From positions 61,825-125,824 of the forward strand of contig JAFPXD010000059.1 of assembly GCA_017394835.1 (NCBI GenBank): DNA of 64,000 nucleotides, read 5' to 3'. This DNA is from Clostridia bacterium. GTDB lineage: Bacteria; Bacillota; Clostridia; Christensenellales; CAG-138. Below, one piece after another: positions 1-7,385 of the stretch. The notes under the pieces were generated by a model. It saw only the letters and a list, made by a program, of their open reading frames with translations. It was not told the origin of the DNA and ran no database searches. The stretch's first letter is position 1. Every line of letters begins with the position of its first letter. The position numbers were made by a program, and so were the translations under genes.

Positions 1-329
1 AGCTCATTGCGGCGCTCAAAAAGGCGGGGCTCGTCACCTCCACAAGGGGCGCTTCCGGCGGTTACACGCTTTCCCGTCCTCCCGAAGAGATCAGCATGCG
101 CGAAGTGCTTACCGCGCTTGAAGGCTCTACCGCGATAGTTGACTGCGTGGGCACCGAGATGGGTCAAAGCTGTGAAAACGCCTGCTCATGCTCCGCCCGT
201 CCCCTTTGGCTGAAGCTTCAGCGCAGGATAGACGACGTTCTCCAATCCACTACTATAAAAGATATGGCTGATGATTACAGGATCCAGCAGGAAAGGAACG
301 ATAACGGCAATGAAACGAGTATATCTTGA
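1..329 (+). CDS. iscR: Rrf2-family regulator, IscR-like (C-terminal part, cut by window start)
   Basis: Reading frame is open from base 3 to the stop at 327-329; the N-terminus lies outside the window. The visible 108 residues begin in the winged-helix recognition region (GLVTSTRGASGGYTLSRPP is the wing typical of Rrf2 proteins), followed by a dimer helix and a Cys cluster (DCVG...SCENACSC) where IscR-type proteins bind an Fe-S cluster. By family knowledge it senses Fe-S status and represses the isc genes that follow. The stop overlaps the iscS start by 20 bases, so the two are co-translated. Cluster binding is inferred from the cysteines only. Confidence 0.9.
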   Translation, partial: LIAALKKAGLVTSTRGASGGYTLSRPPEEISMREVLTALEGSTAIVDCVGTEMGQSCENACSCSARPLWLKLQRRIDDVLQSTTIKDMADDYRIQQERNDNGNETSIS

Positions 330-1470
330 CAACGCCGCCACTACAAGGCTGCTCCCCGAGGTCCTCGAGGAAATGGTCCCTTACATGACGGAGCTTTACG
401 GCAACCCCTCCAGTCCCCATGATTTCGGTCAGAAGGCGGCAAGCGGTCTTTCAATGGCAAGGCAGCAGGTCGCCGACGCCATAAACGCCGATCCCTCCGA
501 GATCATATTCATGAGCGGCGGTTCCGAGGCGGACAATACCGCAATTCGCGGGATAGCGGAGCGGTATTCCAAAAAGGGCAAGCACATAATCACGACCGCG
601 GTCGAACATCACGCGGTGCTTCATACCTGCCAGCTCCTTGAAAGGAACGGCTATGAAGTAACATACCTCCCCGTTGATGAATACGGTATGGTGACGGTCG
701 ATCAGGTGCGCGAGGCCATGCGTCCCGATACGGTGCTCGTAACGGTGATGTTTGCAAATAACGAGGTCGGCACAATAATGCCCATTGCCGAAATAGGCGC
801 GCTCTGCCATGAAAAGGGAGTCTATTTCCACACCGATGCGGTCCAGGCCGTCGGGCATCTGCCCATAGACGTCAAGGCGATGCACATAGATATGCTTTCA
901 ATGTCCGCTCACAAGTTCCACGGCCCCAAGGGAGTCGGCGCGCTCTACGTAAGGCGCGGCATCGTTCTTCCTCCCCTCATTTACGGCGGCGCGCAGGAGC
1001 GCAACCGCAGGGCGGGCACCGAGAACGTCCCCGGCATCGTAGGAATGGGCAAGGCGATCGAAATGGCTCTTGACGGGCTCGATGAGAAGGCCGAAAGAAT
1101 GAAGGCTCTGCGTGACAGGCTCATTCGCGAGCTTCCCGAAAGGATCCCCGAAATAAAGCTCAACGGGCATCCCACGGTGCGTCTTCCCAACAACGTCAAT
1201 TTCTCAATTAAATACATCGAGGGCGAGTCGATACTGCTCATGCTCGACCTCAACGGCATAGCCGCTTCCAGCGGTTCCGCCTGCACGAGCGGCTCCCTGG
1301 ATCCCAGTCACGTTCTTCTCGCCATGGGCCTGACTCATGAGATCGCGCACGGCTCTGTCCGCATGACCCTTAGCGATGAGACGACCGAAGAGGATATCGA
1401 AAAGGTTTTGGAGGTGCTTCCCATGGTCGCCGAAAGGCTCCGCAAGATGTCCCCTCTCTATCACGGCTGA
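310..1470 (+). CDS. iscS: Cysteine desulfurase (IscS/NifS family)
   Basis: A 386-residue PLP enzyme that takes sulfur from cysteine for Fe-S clusters and tRNA thiolation. The start MKRVYLDNAATT is the usual family N-terminus; an in-frame ATG at 271 lies inside the upstream gene and would add 13 non-family residues. An AGGAAAGGA site precedes 310. The PLP lysine is in SAHKFHGPKG (about K202), and the catalytic cysteine in SSGSACTSG (about C325), followed by the longer loop of IscS-type (class I) enzymes. It lies between iscR and iscU. mnmA, a common next gene in this operon, is not present downstream. Confidence 0.97.
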   Translation: MKRVYLDNAATTRLLPEVLEEMVPYMTELYGNPSSPHDFGQKAASGLSMARQQVADAINADPSEIIFMSGGSEADNTAIRGIAERYSKKGKHIITTAVEHHAVLHTCQLLERNGYEVTYLPVDEYGMVTVDQVREAMRPDTVLVTVMFANNEVGTIMPIAEIGALCHEKGVYFHTDAVQAVGHLPIDVKAMHIDMLSMSAHKFHGPKGVGALYVRRGIVLPPLIYGGAQERNRRAGTENVPGIVGMGKAIEMALDGLDEKAERMKALRDRLIRELPERIPEIKLNGHPTVRLPNNVNFSIKYIEGESILLMLDLNGIAASSGSACTSGSLDPSHVLLAMGLTHEIAHGSVRMTLSDETTEEDIEKVLEVLPMVAERLRKMSPLYHG

Positions 1471-1493
1471 TGAAATAACAGGAGGTATAAAGT

Positions 1494-1919
1494 ATGTATT
1501 CGGAAAAGGTTTTGGATCATTTTCAGAATCCCCGCAACATGGGTGAGATCGAAGGCTACAACGGCATGGGCATGGTCGGCAACGCAAAATGCGGCGACAT
1601 TATGCAGATGTTCATAAGGGTCAACGACGAAGGCATTATCGAAGACGTGGGCTTTAAGACCTTCGGCTGCGGCGCCGCCGTTGCGACGAGCTCCATGGCT
1701 ACCGAAATGATAAAGGGCAAATCCGTTGACGAGGCGCTGAAGCTTTCCAACGCCGCCGTCGTAGAGGCTCTGGAGGGTCTGCCCCCCGTAAAGATCCACT
1801 GCTCCGTGCTCGCGGAGGAAGCGGTCAAGGCCGCAGTCGATGATTACCGCAAGCGCAAGGCGGGCGAAGCCGGCGAAGCTCAGCCCGAGGAGAAAAAGCC
1901 CGAGGAAGAAAACGTCTGA
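1494..1919 (+). CDS. iscU: Fe-S cluster scaffold (IscU/NifU N-terminal type)
   Basis: A 141-residue scaffold on which IscS builds [2Fe-2S]/[4Fe-4S] clusters. The three ligand cysteines are visible: C33 in NAKCGD (with the conserved D35), C59 in FGCGAAVA, and C103 in KIHCSVLAEEA. After about residue 118 there is a charged Lys/Glu/Ala tail not needed for the fold. GGAGG lies 10 bases upstream of the ATG; the gene begins 23 bases after iscS. A strong hairpin terminator follows directly, so it is the last gene of the isc operon. Confidence 0.95.
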   Translation: MYSEKVLDHFQNPRNMGEIEGYNGMGMVGNAKCGDIMQMFIRVNDEGIIEDVGFKTFGCGAAVATSSMATEMIKGKSVDEALKLSNAAVVEALEGLPPVKIHCSVLAEEAVKAAVDDYRKRKAGEAGEAQPEEKKPEEENV

Positions 1920-1933
1920 CGCGGCATAAACAA

Positions 1934-1974
1934 AAGGCATTCCGTTTTCGGAATGCCTTGATTTTGTTTTTTAT
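1934..1974 (+). terminator. Rho-independent terminator after iscU (probably bidirectional)
   Basis: An 11-bp perfect stem (AAGGCATTCCG / CGGAATGCCTT) with a TTTT loop is followed by a T-rich stretch on the plus strand. T-rich bases also lie on the other side, so it can serve the minus-strand gene ending at 1971. Confidence 0.9.
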
Positions 1975-2744
1975 TGCCCCGCCGCCTTATAGACGTTTTC
2001 GGTATGCTCGACGTCCGGCAGGTTGCCGACGTCCGAAAGGCTGCCGTCAAAGAACAGGCAAACGTGGCCTTCCATGCCGTTTGCAGCGATCTGCTCCGAT
2101 CCGTGAGGCCAGCACTGGATAGAGGCCGCGATCTCCTGCCCGTCTATATCTATTACCACGGGGCGCTTGAGATAGTTGTATTCCCTGCCGCAGATCTCTT
2201 TGAATCCTTCAAGCGCCTGCTCGGACGCGGGCTCCATCTCGGCATGATTGACTCCGCCGGAGAACACCAAGCTGAATTCGCTGCCCGTCCAGCAGTCTAT
2301 GATCTTATAGCTCTTTCCGGTGATCAGCTTTGTCTTTACCTCACTCCACGGGGTGAGGCTGCCAGTTTTGAGCAGCGTTGCGGAACCGTGCTTCGGGCCC
2401 GCGGGTATGGAGACTCCGCTCAGGCTGGAGCGCTTTGCATCGAGCCTGAACATTAGATCGAGCGATTGCCGGCCCGTCCGCCCATCGACCTGCATCTCAT
2501 ATCCGGAATCACGGTAATTGACCTGAAAATCCTTAACGGCGCTGACCGTCATCGATTTATAGGAGCCCGTCGGTTTGAAATTGAGATACCCGAGTTCACG
2601 CAGACGGAGCTGAACACGCACGACGAGCGAACCGGTGGCGTTCTTATCTAGCACGCTTTCACCGGCAAAAACGCCCGAGCCCGATACGAACAGAATCGGG
2701 AGGACGATCAATATTGATAGGATTATTGCCATCGTTCTTTTCAT
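1971..2744 (-). CDS. Exported peptidoglycan-binding domain protein
   Basis: A 257-residue protein with an N-terminal signal peptide or anchor (MKRTMAIILSILIVLPILF). Residues of about 30-100 form a peptidoglycan_binding_1 domain (VQLRLRELGYL, then TVSAVKDFQ and VDGRTGRQSLDLMF). The remaining 150 residues match no family I recognise and contain two or three scattered cysteines. The start chosen is ATG 2744; GTG 2759 lies inside the promoter. Because the -10 box ends six bases before ATG 2744, the mRNA may be leaderless, or translation may start at ATG 2732. Probably acts at the cell wall; enzymatic activity is not evident. Confidence 0.75.
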   Translation of the reverse strand: MKRTMAIILSILIVLPILFVSGSGVFAGESVLDKNATGSLVVRVQLRLRELGYLNFKPTGSYKSMTVSAVKDFQVNYRDSGYEMQVDGRTGRQSLDLMFRLDAKRSSLSGVSIPAGPKHGSATLLKTGSLTPWSEVKTKLITGKSYKIIDCWTGSEFSLVFSGGVNHAEMEPASEQALEGFKEICGREYNYLKRPVVIDIDGQEIAASIQCWPHGSEQIAANGMEGHVCLFFDGSLSDVGNLPDVEHTENVYKAAGQ

Positions 2745-2750
2745 GCTTAC

Positions 2751-2779
2751 ATTATACACCCGCAGATCGCTTTTGTCAC
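2751..2779 (-). promoter_or_regulatory. Sigma-A type promoter for the peptidoglycan-binding protein gene
   Basis: On the minus strand, GTGACA, 17 bases, TATAAT. The -10 ends only six bases before the ATG at 2744. Confidence 0.7.
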
Positions 2780-2836
2780 GCTTAATTTACGGCTTTCGTT
2801 CCGTAAAAAATTTTTTACCGAATGCTTATCGGGATA

Positions 2837-2865
2837 TGGAAAAATGCCATCCGATGTATTATAAT
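2837..2865 (+). promoter_or_regulatory. Sigma-A type promoter for pgsA
   Basis: TGGAAA, 17 bases, TATAAT, about 26 bases upstream of the pgsA start. The -35 is only a 4/6 match. An A/T palindrome (GTAAAAAATTTTTTAC, about 2803-2818) lies just upstream. Confidence 0.6.
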
Positions 2866-2891
2866 ATCGATCGAGATTACAGGAGGAGCTT

Positions 2892-3467
2892 ATGAGACAC
2901 ATACCCAACATACTTACCTGCCTGCGCATACTGATGGTGATCGCGTTCATTATTCTGTTCGTCCACGCTAAGTATCTGATATGCCTTATTCTTTATCTTG
3001 CCGCGTTTTTTACCGATATACTTGACGGATACCTTGCAAGGCGCTTCAACTGGGTCTCCGATTTCGGAAAGCTCGTCGATCCCTTTGCCGATAAATTCAT
3101 GCTCATTTCCGCACTGATATGCCTCTGTGCGGTGGGCGCATTCCCCCTCTATCTTCTTGCGATACTTATCGTTAAAGAGATCGTTCTCATTACGGGCGGC
3201 TTAGTCCTTCTTAAAAAGAGGAAGGTCGCCGTCTATGCCGATTATTGGGGAAAGGTGGCTACGGGGCTGTTCGTGGCTTCCATCACGCTTTCGCTTGCGA
3301 ACCTCGCCTTCGGCGGGATCATCCCCCGTCTCCTGCTTACCGTGCTTTATATCCTTGCGCTTTCGCTGAGCGTGTTCTCGCTTTTCCACTATGCTTACAT
3401 GGGTGGATTTATAGGCAAAAAATACCGCGATAAGACCATTTACGAATCTTCCCCCGAGGAAGAGTAA
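2892..3467 (+). CDS. pgsA: CDP-diacylglycerol--glycerol-3-phosphate 3-phosphatidyltransferase
   Basis: A 191-residue integral membrane CDP-alcohol phosphotransferase. The signature D-x2-DG-x2-AR-x8-G-x3-D-x3-D is complete (D42, D45-G46, A49-R50, G59, D63, D67). Hydrophobic stretches before and after give about five membrane segments. It makes phosphatidylglycerol phosphate, the committed step to phosphatidylglycerol and cardiolipin. An AGGAGG site lies seven bases before the ATG. Among CDP-alcohol phosphotransferases PgsA is the best fit from length and motif spacing; cardiolipin synthase of the same superfamily is the alternative. Confidence 0.88.
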   Translation: MRHIPNILTCLRILMVIAFIILFVHAKYLICLILYLAAFFTDILDGYLARRFNWVSDFGKLVDPFADKFMLISALICLCAVGAFPLYLLAILIVKEIVLITGGLVLLKKRKVAVYADYWGKVATGLFVASITLSLANLAFGGIIPRLLLTVLYILALSLSVFSLFHYAYMGGFIGKKYRDKTIYESSPEEE

Positions 3468-3522
3468 ACAATCCGAACAAAACCGAATAATATAGAGCAG
3501 CATTCTTTTTCCGGAGGTAACA

Positions 3523-4530
3523 ATGAAAAGAACAGTTGCTCTTATTTTATGCGCCGTGATGATCGCGGCCTGCTTCCTCTTCCCCGGCTGCACCCGCAAG
3601 CAGGGAGCTCTCAGGAAGATCGTTTTGAACGAGGTGACGCGTTCCGTGTTTTACGCGCCCCTCTACGCCGCGGCCGAAAAGGGCTTTTTCGCCGATGAAG
3701 GGCTCGAGCTCGAGATAGTAACGGGCGGCGGAAGCGACGCCAGCATGACTGCGCTGCTTGCAGGCGAAGCCGATTTTGCCTTAATGGGGCCGGAAACGGG
3801 CATTTACGTCGTGAACGAAGGCAAAGCGGATCACCCCATGATAGTGGGTCAGCTCACCAAGCGCGACGGCTCCTTCCTGTTGGGGCGAGAGGCGGTCTCG
3901 GAGTTTTCATGGGAAATGCTTCGCGGCAGATCGGTAATTGCCGGACGTCCCGGCGGCATGCCTTTTATGACTCTTATGTACGTTTTGAACAAACACGGTT
4001 TGGAGCCCGGCAAGGACGTTGAGATAATCAACAATATCCAGTTCAATCTTATGGGCGGAGCCTTCCACAGCGGTACCGGCGATTTCGTGACTCTTTTCGA
4101 ACCCACGGCTTCAACGTTCGAAAAGAACGGTTCGGGCTTCATATTGGCTAATATAGGGCTTGAATCCGGCGAAGTCCCCTACACGGCGTTTATGACCTCA
4201 AAAAAGACGATCGAGAATGAGCCCGAGCTTGTCGAAAGCTTTATCAGAGCGATAGCAAAGGCGCAGAAATGGGCGGTCGAAGCAAGCGACAATGAGATAG
4301 CGGCCGCCATGCAGCCCTATTTCCCGGATTCGGATATTCCGACTCTCGAAGCCGTTGCAAAGAGTTACCGTGAAACGGATTCCTGGATGAAGGACCCCGT
4401 TATGACCGAGGAAGCTTTCCAAAGGCTTCTCGATATTATAGAATTCAACGGAGAGCTCAAGGCGAGAGTTGATTTTTCGGAGCTCGTCGATAACAGCTTT
4501 GCCGAGAAGGTATTGAAGGAGATCAAATAA
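3523..4530 (+). CDS. ABC transporter substrate-binding lipoprotein (NMT1/SsuA/ThiY type)
   Basis: A 335-residue lipoprotein: lipid-attachment cysteine C23 after a hydrophobic signal peptide (LFPGC, a slightly atypical lipobox). The mature part begins with the family pattern FYAPLYAAAEKGFFADEGLELE, shown here in two pieces as FYAPLYAAAEKGFF and ADEGLELE, then GGGSDASMTALLAGEADFAL. Relatives bind nitrate, sulfonates, thiamine precursors or other small molecules; the ligand cannot be told here. No permease or ATPase gene lies nearby, so its transporter is elsewhere. GGAGG precedes the ATG; a strong terminator follows. Confidence 0.88.
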   Translation: MKRTVALILCAVMIAACFLFPGCTRKQGALRKIVLNEVTRSVFYAPLYAAAEKGFFADEGLELEIVTGGGSDASMTALLAGEADFALMGPETGIYVVNEGKADHPMIVGQLTKRDGSFLLGREAVSEFSWEMLRGRSVIAGRPGGMPFMTLMYVLNKHGLEPGKDVEIINNIQFNLMGGAFHSGTGDFVTLFEPTASTFEKNGSGFILANIGLESGEVPYTAFMTSKKTIENEPELVESFIRAIAKAQKWAVEASDNEIAAAMQPYFPDSDIPTLEAVAKSYRETDSWMKDPVMTEEAFQRLLDIIEFNGELKARVDFSELVDNSFAEKVLKEIK

Positions 4531-4536
4531 TAGAAC

Positions 4537-4578
4537 AAAGGCCGTGTTTGGGTCAACGCCCCAAACGCGGCCTTTTCA
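4537..4578. terminator. Bidirectional terminator between the binding lipoprotein and the Cys-rich gene
   Basis: A 16-bp stem (AAAGGCCGTGTTTGGG with CCCAAACGCGGCCTTT, one G-T pair) and a 7-base loop. T-runs lie on the plus side; the convergent minus gene ends at 4591. Confidence 0.9.
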
Positions 4579-4590
4579 TTCATAAGCAGA

Positions 4591-5028
4591 TCATTCTTCT
4601 TTATGCCTGCGGCGCTTGCCTGCGGGTCTTCTTCCGTAAACGGGATCGTGAGCGTTTACCTCTATCTCGCCGAAGCCGTCGTCAGCAGGGGCCTCGCCAT
4701 GCTCTATCAGGATCTTTTCCCACTGCGCAACAAGCTCGGGAGTCAGCTCCGTTGGCTCCTCATCGGAATAAACGATTTGTTCCGCAGGTTTCTTTGCGGG
4801 CTCTGCCTTCCTGTAAAACGGCGCGGGTTCGCCCTTGGGTTTGGAAATACCCGAAAAGCTATCCTTGTTGACCGTGACGCTTCTGAACTCCTTGCCCTCA
4901 TCCTCTATCGCGATGCATCGGCAGCAGTTATCGCATATCTTATTGGGATCGAGATCGCAGCGATTGCATTCGCCGCAGTCGTCGCAGACCTTGGTCTCAT
5001 CCAAAATGCACATCCTTTTATCCTTCAT
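4591..5028 (-). CDS. Small protein with N-terminal cysteine cluster, function unknown
   Basis: A 145-residue protein. Residues of about 7-38 hold ten cysteines in CxxC-like pairs (CDDCGECNRC, then CDNCCRC), a pattern fitting a metal or Fe-S site. The rest is hydrophilic and probably flexible: a Lys/Pro-rich middle, then TPELVAQWEKILIEHGE and a basic tail (GRRPAGKRRRHKEE). No signal peptide or membrane segment. GGAG stands eight bases before the ATG. It is divergent from lexA across 145 bases that hold a possible LexA box, so SOS control is possible but unproved. I do not recognise a named family. Confidence 0.75.
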   Translation of the reverse strand: MKDKRMCILDETKVCDDCGECNRCDLDPNKICDNCCRCIAIEDEGKEFRSVTVNKDSFSGISKPKGEPAPFYRKAEPAKKPAEQIVYSDEEPTELTPELVAQWEKILIEHGEAPADDGFGEIEVNAHDPVYGRRPAGKRRRHKEE

Positions 5029-5048
5029 AAAAAAATCTCCGCAATTTC

Positions 5049-5063
5049 AGTACAAATGTTTGC
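5049..5063. promoter_or_regulatory. Possible LexA (SOS) box in the lexA/Cys-rich intergenic region
   Basis: AGTACAAATGTTTGC matches 7 of the 10 fixed positions of the Gram-positive LexA consensus CGAAC-N4-GTTCG. It overlaps the lexA -35 box and lies just downstream of the minus-strand -10, so one operator could control both genes. Match is imperfect. Confidence 0.4.
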
Positions 5064-5088
5064 ATTATAGAAAACAATGTGTTATAAT
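5060..5088 (+). promoter_or_regulatory. lexA promoter
   Basis: TTGCAT, 17 bases, TATAAT. A short inverted repeat (GTGGA/TCCAC, 5095-5107) lies at the expected transcript start. Confidence 0.7.
5064..5069 (-). promoter_or_regulatory. -10 element for the Cys-rich protein gene
   Basis: TATAAT on the minus strand about 35 bases before ATG 5028. No convincing -35 at 16-18 bases. Confidence 0.4.
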
Positions 5089-5173
5089 GCGCTCGTGGAA
5101 GCTCCACAAATCAATTATACCATAAGCGGTCAAAAAGGGAAAGCACCGTTTTCATACTTTTCAGGAGGCATAA

Positions 5174-5848
5174 ATGAGCAAAAACGGCGAAACAAGAACG
5201 GCTGTCTATGATTATATTTACGACAGGATAAACGCGGGCAGGCCCGCCCCCACCGTCAGGGAGATATGCTCCGCGCTAAAGCTGAAATCCACCTCAACTG
5301 CGCATCTGCATCTTACCAATCTTCAGAAGGAAGGCTTCATTGATTTCGATAAGAACCTTCAGCGCACCGTAAGGCTTACTCAGCAGATCCCGCCCAATTC
5401 CAAAGCGTTCAAAAAGAAAGCCGCCGCAGAGCGCGCCGCTAAAAAGGCCGTTCCCGATACCGCAAGGCTGCCCCTTGTGGGCAAGGTAGCCGCGGGCACT
5501 CCCATTTTGGCATTCGACGATTATCAGGCAGGTTATGAGCTTCCCAAATCCCTGCTCCGCAGCGCCGAGCCTTCCGAGACCTTCCTGCTTACGGTTGATG
5601 GCGAAAGCATGATCGACGCGGGCATTTTCACCGGTGACGTCATTATAGTCACCCGTTCGTTTGAAGTGCGCGACGGGGATATAGTCGTTGCGAGGATAAA
5701 CGGCGATACGGCTACCGTCAAGCGCATTTACCGCGAAAACGGGCATATAAGGCTCCAGCCCGAAAACTCCGCTATGGAGCCCATAATAGTCGGGAATGAC
5801 GAAGTCGAGCTCTGCGGAAAGGTCATCGGACTTTTGAGATCGTATTGA
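5174..5848 (+). CDS. lexA: LexA repressor
   Basis: A 224-residue SOS repressor and self-cleaving protease. Residues 1-68 form the winged helix (TVREICSALKLKSTSTAHLHL); a long Ala/Lys-rich linker follows (about 72-95). The autocleavage bond is A107-G108 in KVAAGTP; catalytic Ser145 is in DGESMIDAG and Lys183 in TATVKRI. RecA filaments trigger cleavage and release of repair genes. AGGAGG is seven bases before the ATG. Monocistronic: own promoter, strong terminator after. The linker is longer than in Bacillus LexA (about 205 residues). Confidence 0.97.
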   Translation: MSKNGETRTAVYDYIYDRINAGRPAPTVREICSALKLKSTSTAHLHLTNLQKEGFIDFDKNLQRTVRLTQQIPPNSKAFKKKAAAERAAKKAVPDTARLPLVGKVAAGTPILAFDDYQAGYELPKSLLRSAEPSETFLLTVDGESMIDAGIFTGDVIIVTRSFEVRDGDIVVARINGDTATVKRIYRENGHIRLQPENSAMEPIIVGNDEVELCGKVIGLLRSY

Positions 5849-5868
5849 GCGGAATAACAACAATAACT

Positions 5869-5908
5869 AAAAGCGCTCTCCCCGTGAAAACTTTGGGAGA
5901 GCGCTTTT
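5869..5908. terminator. Bidirectional terminator after lexA
   Basis: A 14-bp perfect stem (AAAAGCGCTCTCCC / GGGAGAGCGCTTTT) with flanking A and T runs serves both lexA and the minus-strand miaB-to-ynbB operon ending at 5921. Confidence 0.93.
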
Positions 5909-5920
5909 CATTTCGTTCGA

Positions 5921-7147
5921 TCACTTTTTCATCATGGCTTCGAGCACCTTTTCCGCCGCCGCTCTGCCGTGCGAATAGGTAAGCCCGCCCTGGATATAGA
6001 CGTTATACGGCTCTCTCAGCGGGGCGTCCGCGGTGAGCTCGATCGAAGCGCCCTGTACGAAGGTGCCGGCCGCCATAATGACCTCGTCTGTGTATCCCGG
6101 CATAGCCCAGGGCTCCGGCACGACGAAGCTGTCAACCGGCGAAACGGACTGAATGACCCGGCAAAACTCGATAAGGCTTTCCTTGCTGCCCAATCTGAGC
6201 GCCTGCACTATATCGCTTCGTTCCGATTCGGAAGAAGGCATGCTTATAAGCCCGAGCCTTTCAAAAGCGCCCGCAAAAAGTGCGGCGGTCTTCAAAGCCT
6301 GGCACACCGTGTGAGGAGCCATGAATATCCCCTGATAATAAGGCAGGTATCCTCCCGGCCAGCACCCCGCTTCGCGCCCTATTCCCGGAACGGTAAGACG
6401 GTTCGCGGCCATTTCGATAAGATCCCTTCTGCCCGCAATATAACCGCCCGTATGCGCGATACCGCCGCCGGGGTTTTTAATGAGCGAGCCCATCATTATA
6501 TCCGCGCCGAAGGCCGTGGGCTCATCCTTCTGCGTAAACTCCCCGTAGCAGTTATCGACCATTATAATGCTTTCGGGAGAAAGCTTTTTTATAAGATCGA
6601 AGGCGGGTTTCATCTCGACGGGAAGGAGCGAATTGCGCCACTCATACCCGCGTGAGCGCTGAAAATAGACGATCCTCGGCTTGGCCGCAAGTCTTTTTTC
6701 AAGCTCTTCAAGATCGATCTTCCCATCCTTCAATGGAAAATCTTCATAACGAATGCAGAATTCGCGAAGCGAGCCCGCTGCGTTCCCCTCTATGCCTATC
6801 GCTTCGAGCAGCGTATCGTATGGTTTGCCCGCAGGCGAAAGGATCGTATCTCCCGGGCGGAGTATTGCGGCAAGAGCGGTAAAAATGGTCGCCGTTCCGG
6901 ATGAAAGCTGTGGTGCGGCGAGCGCCGCTTCCGCCTGCATAACGTGCGCGAATATTCGGTCGAGAACGTCCCTGCCCTCATCGTCATAGCCATAACCCGT
7001 GGTCGCGTTGAAGTGGCGCGCGGCGATCCTGTTTTCCTGAAAGGCCTCTATCACACGCTTCTGGCAGACGAGCTCCACTTCCTCCATCCTGTCGAAAACG
7101 GGGCGGAGCGCTTTCTCCGCGGCCGCTATCAGCTCAGATGCATTCAT
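5921..7147 (-). CDS. YnbB-like PLP enzyme (methionine gamma-lyase / 'aluminium resistance' family)
   Basis: A 408-residue fold-type I PLP enzyme of the YnbB family, often annotated as aluminium resistance protein or methionine gamma-lyase. The PLP lysine is in GSLIKNPGGGIAHTGGY; the cofactor Asp is in IMVDNCYGEF; FNATTGYGYDDEGRD near residue 45 is typical of the family. Start ATG 7147 follows GGAGG; the frame extends upstream to 7204 but through the hfq coding region. The start overlaps the hfq stop by 14 bases. It closes the miaB-mutS-mutL-miaA-hfq operon, a common clostridial order. True substrate is unknown. Confidence 0.88.
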   Translation of the reverse strand: MNASELIAAAEKALRPVFDRMEEVELVCQKRVIEAFQENRIAARHFNATTGYGYDDEGRDVLDRIFAHVMQAEAALAAPQLSSGTATIFTALAAILRPGDTILSPAGKPYDTLLEAIGIEGNAAGSLREFCIRYEDFPLKDGKIDLEELEKRLAAKPRIVYFQRSRGYEWRNSLLPVEMKPAFDLIKKLSPESIIMVDNCYGEFTQKDEPTAFGADIMMGSLIKNPGGGIAHTGGYIAGRRDLIEMAANRLTVPGIGREAGCWPGGYLPYYQGIFMAPHTVCQALKTAALFAGAFERLGLISMPSSESERSDIVQALRLGSKESLIEFCRVIQSVSPVDSFVVPEPWAMPGYTDEVIMAAGTFVQGASIELTADAPLREPYNVYIQGGLTYSHGRAAAEKVLEAMMKK

Positions 7148-7385
7148 TTCGCTCCTCCTTGCATATATCCAAAGGTCTTTCGGGAGTGACCGTGGAAACG
7201 GCATGCTTGTAGATCAGCATTTGCTTCCCATCCGCTTCCGCAAGTATGGCGTAATTATCAAAGCTTTTTACCCTTGCGCCTTTTATCATGTAGCCGTTGG
7301 TGATATGAATGGAAACGGGCACGGCGTTCTTTCGCGCCGCATTGAGGAAGAGATCCTGCACGTTCGTTCTTTGAAGCTCGCTCAT
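7134..7385 (-). CDS. hfq: RNA-binding protein Hfq
   Basis: An 83-residue Sm-fold RNA chaperone that forms hexamers and binds sRNAs. Sm1 is seen in VQDLFLNAARKNAVPVSIHI and NGYMIKGARVKSFDNYAI; Sm2 in the YKHAVSTV signature. The tail after residue 70 is short, as in Firmicutes. Its ATG overlaps the miaA stop (ATGA), the usual miaA-hfq arrangement. Confidence 0.96.
   Translation of the reverse strand: MSELQRTNVQDLFLNAARKNAVPVSIHITNGYMIKGARVKSFDNYAILAEADGKQMLIYKHAVSTVTPERPLDICKEERNECI

Noticed and set aside
271..309. Earlier ATG for iscS
   Set aside because: Lies in iscR and adds non-family residues; 310 has the family start and a ribosome site.
2803..2818. A/T palindrome upstream of pgsA as a terminator
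   Set aside because: No GC stem; cannot be a normal terminator.
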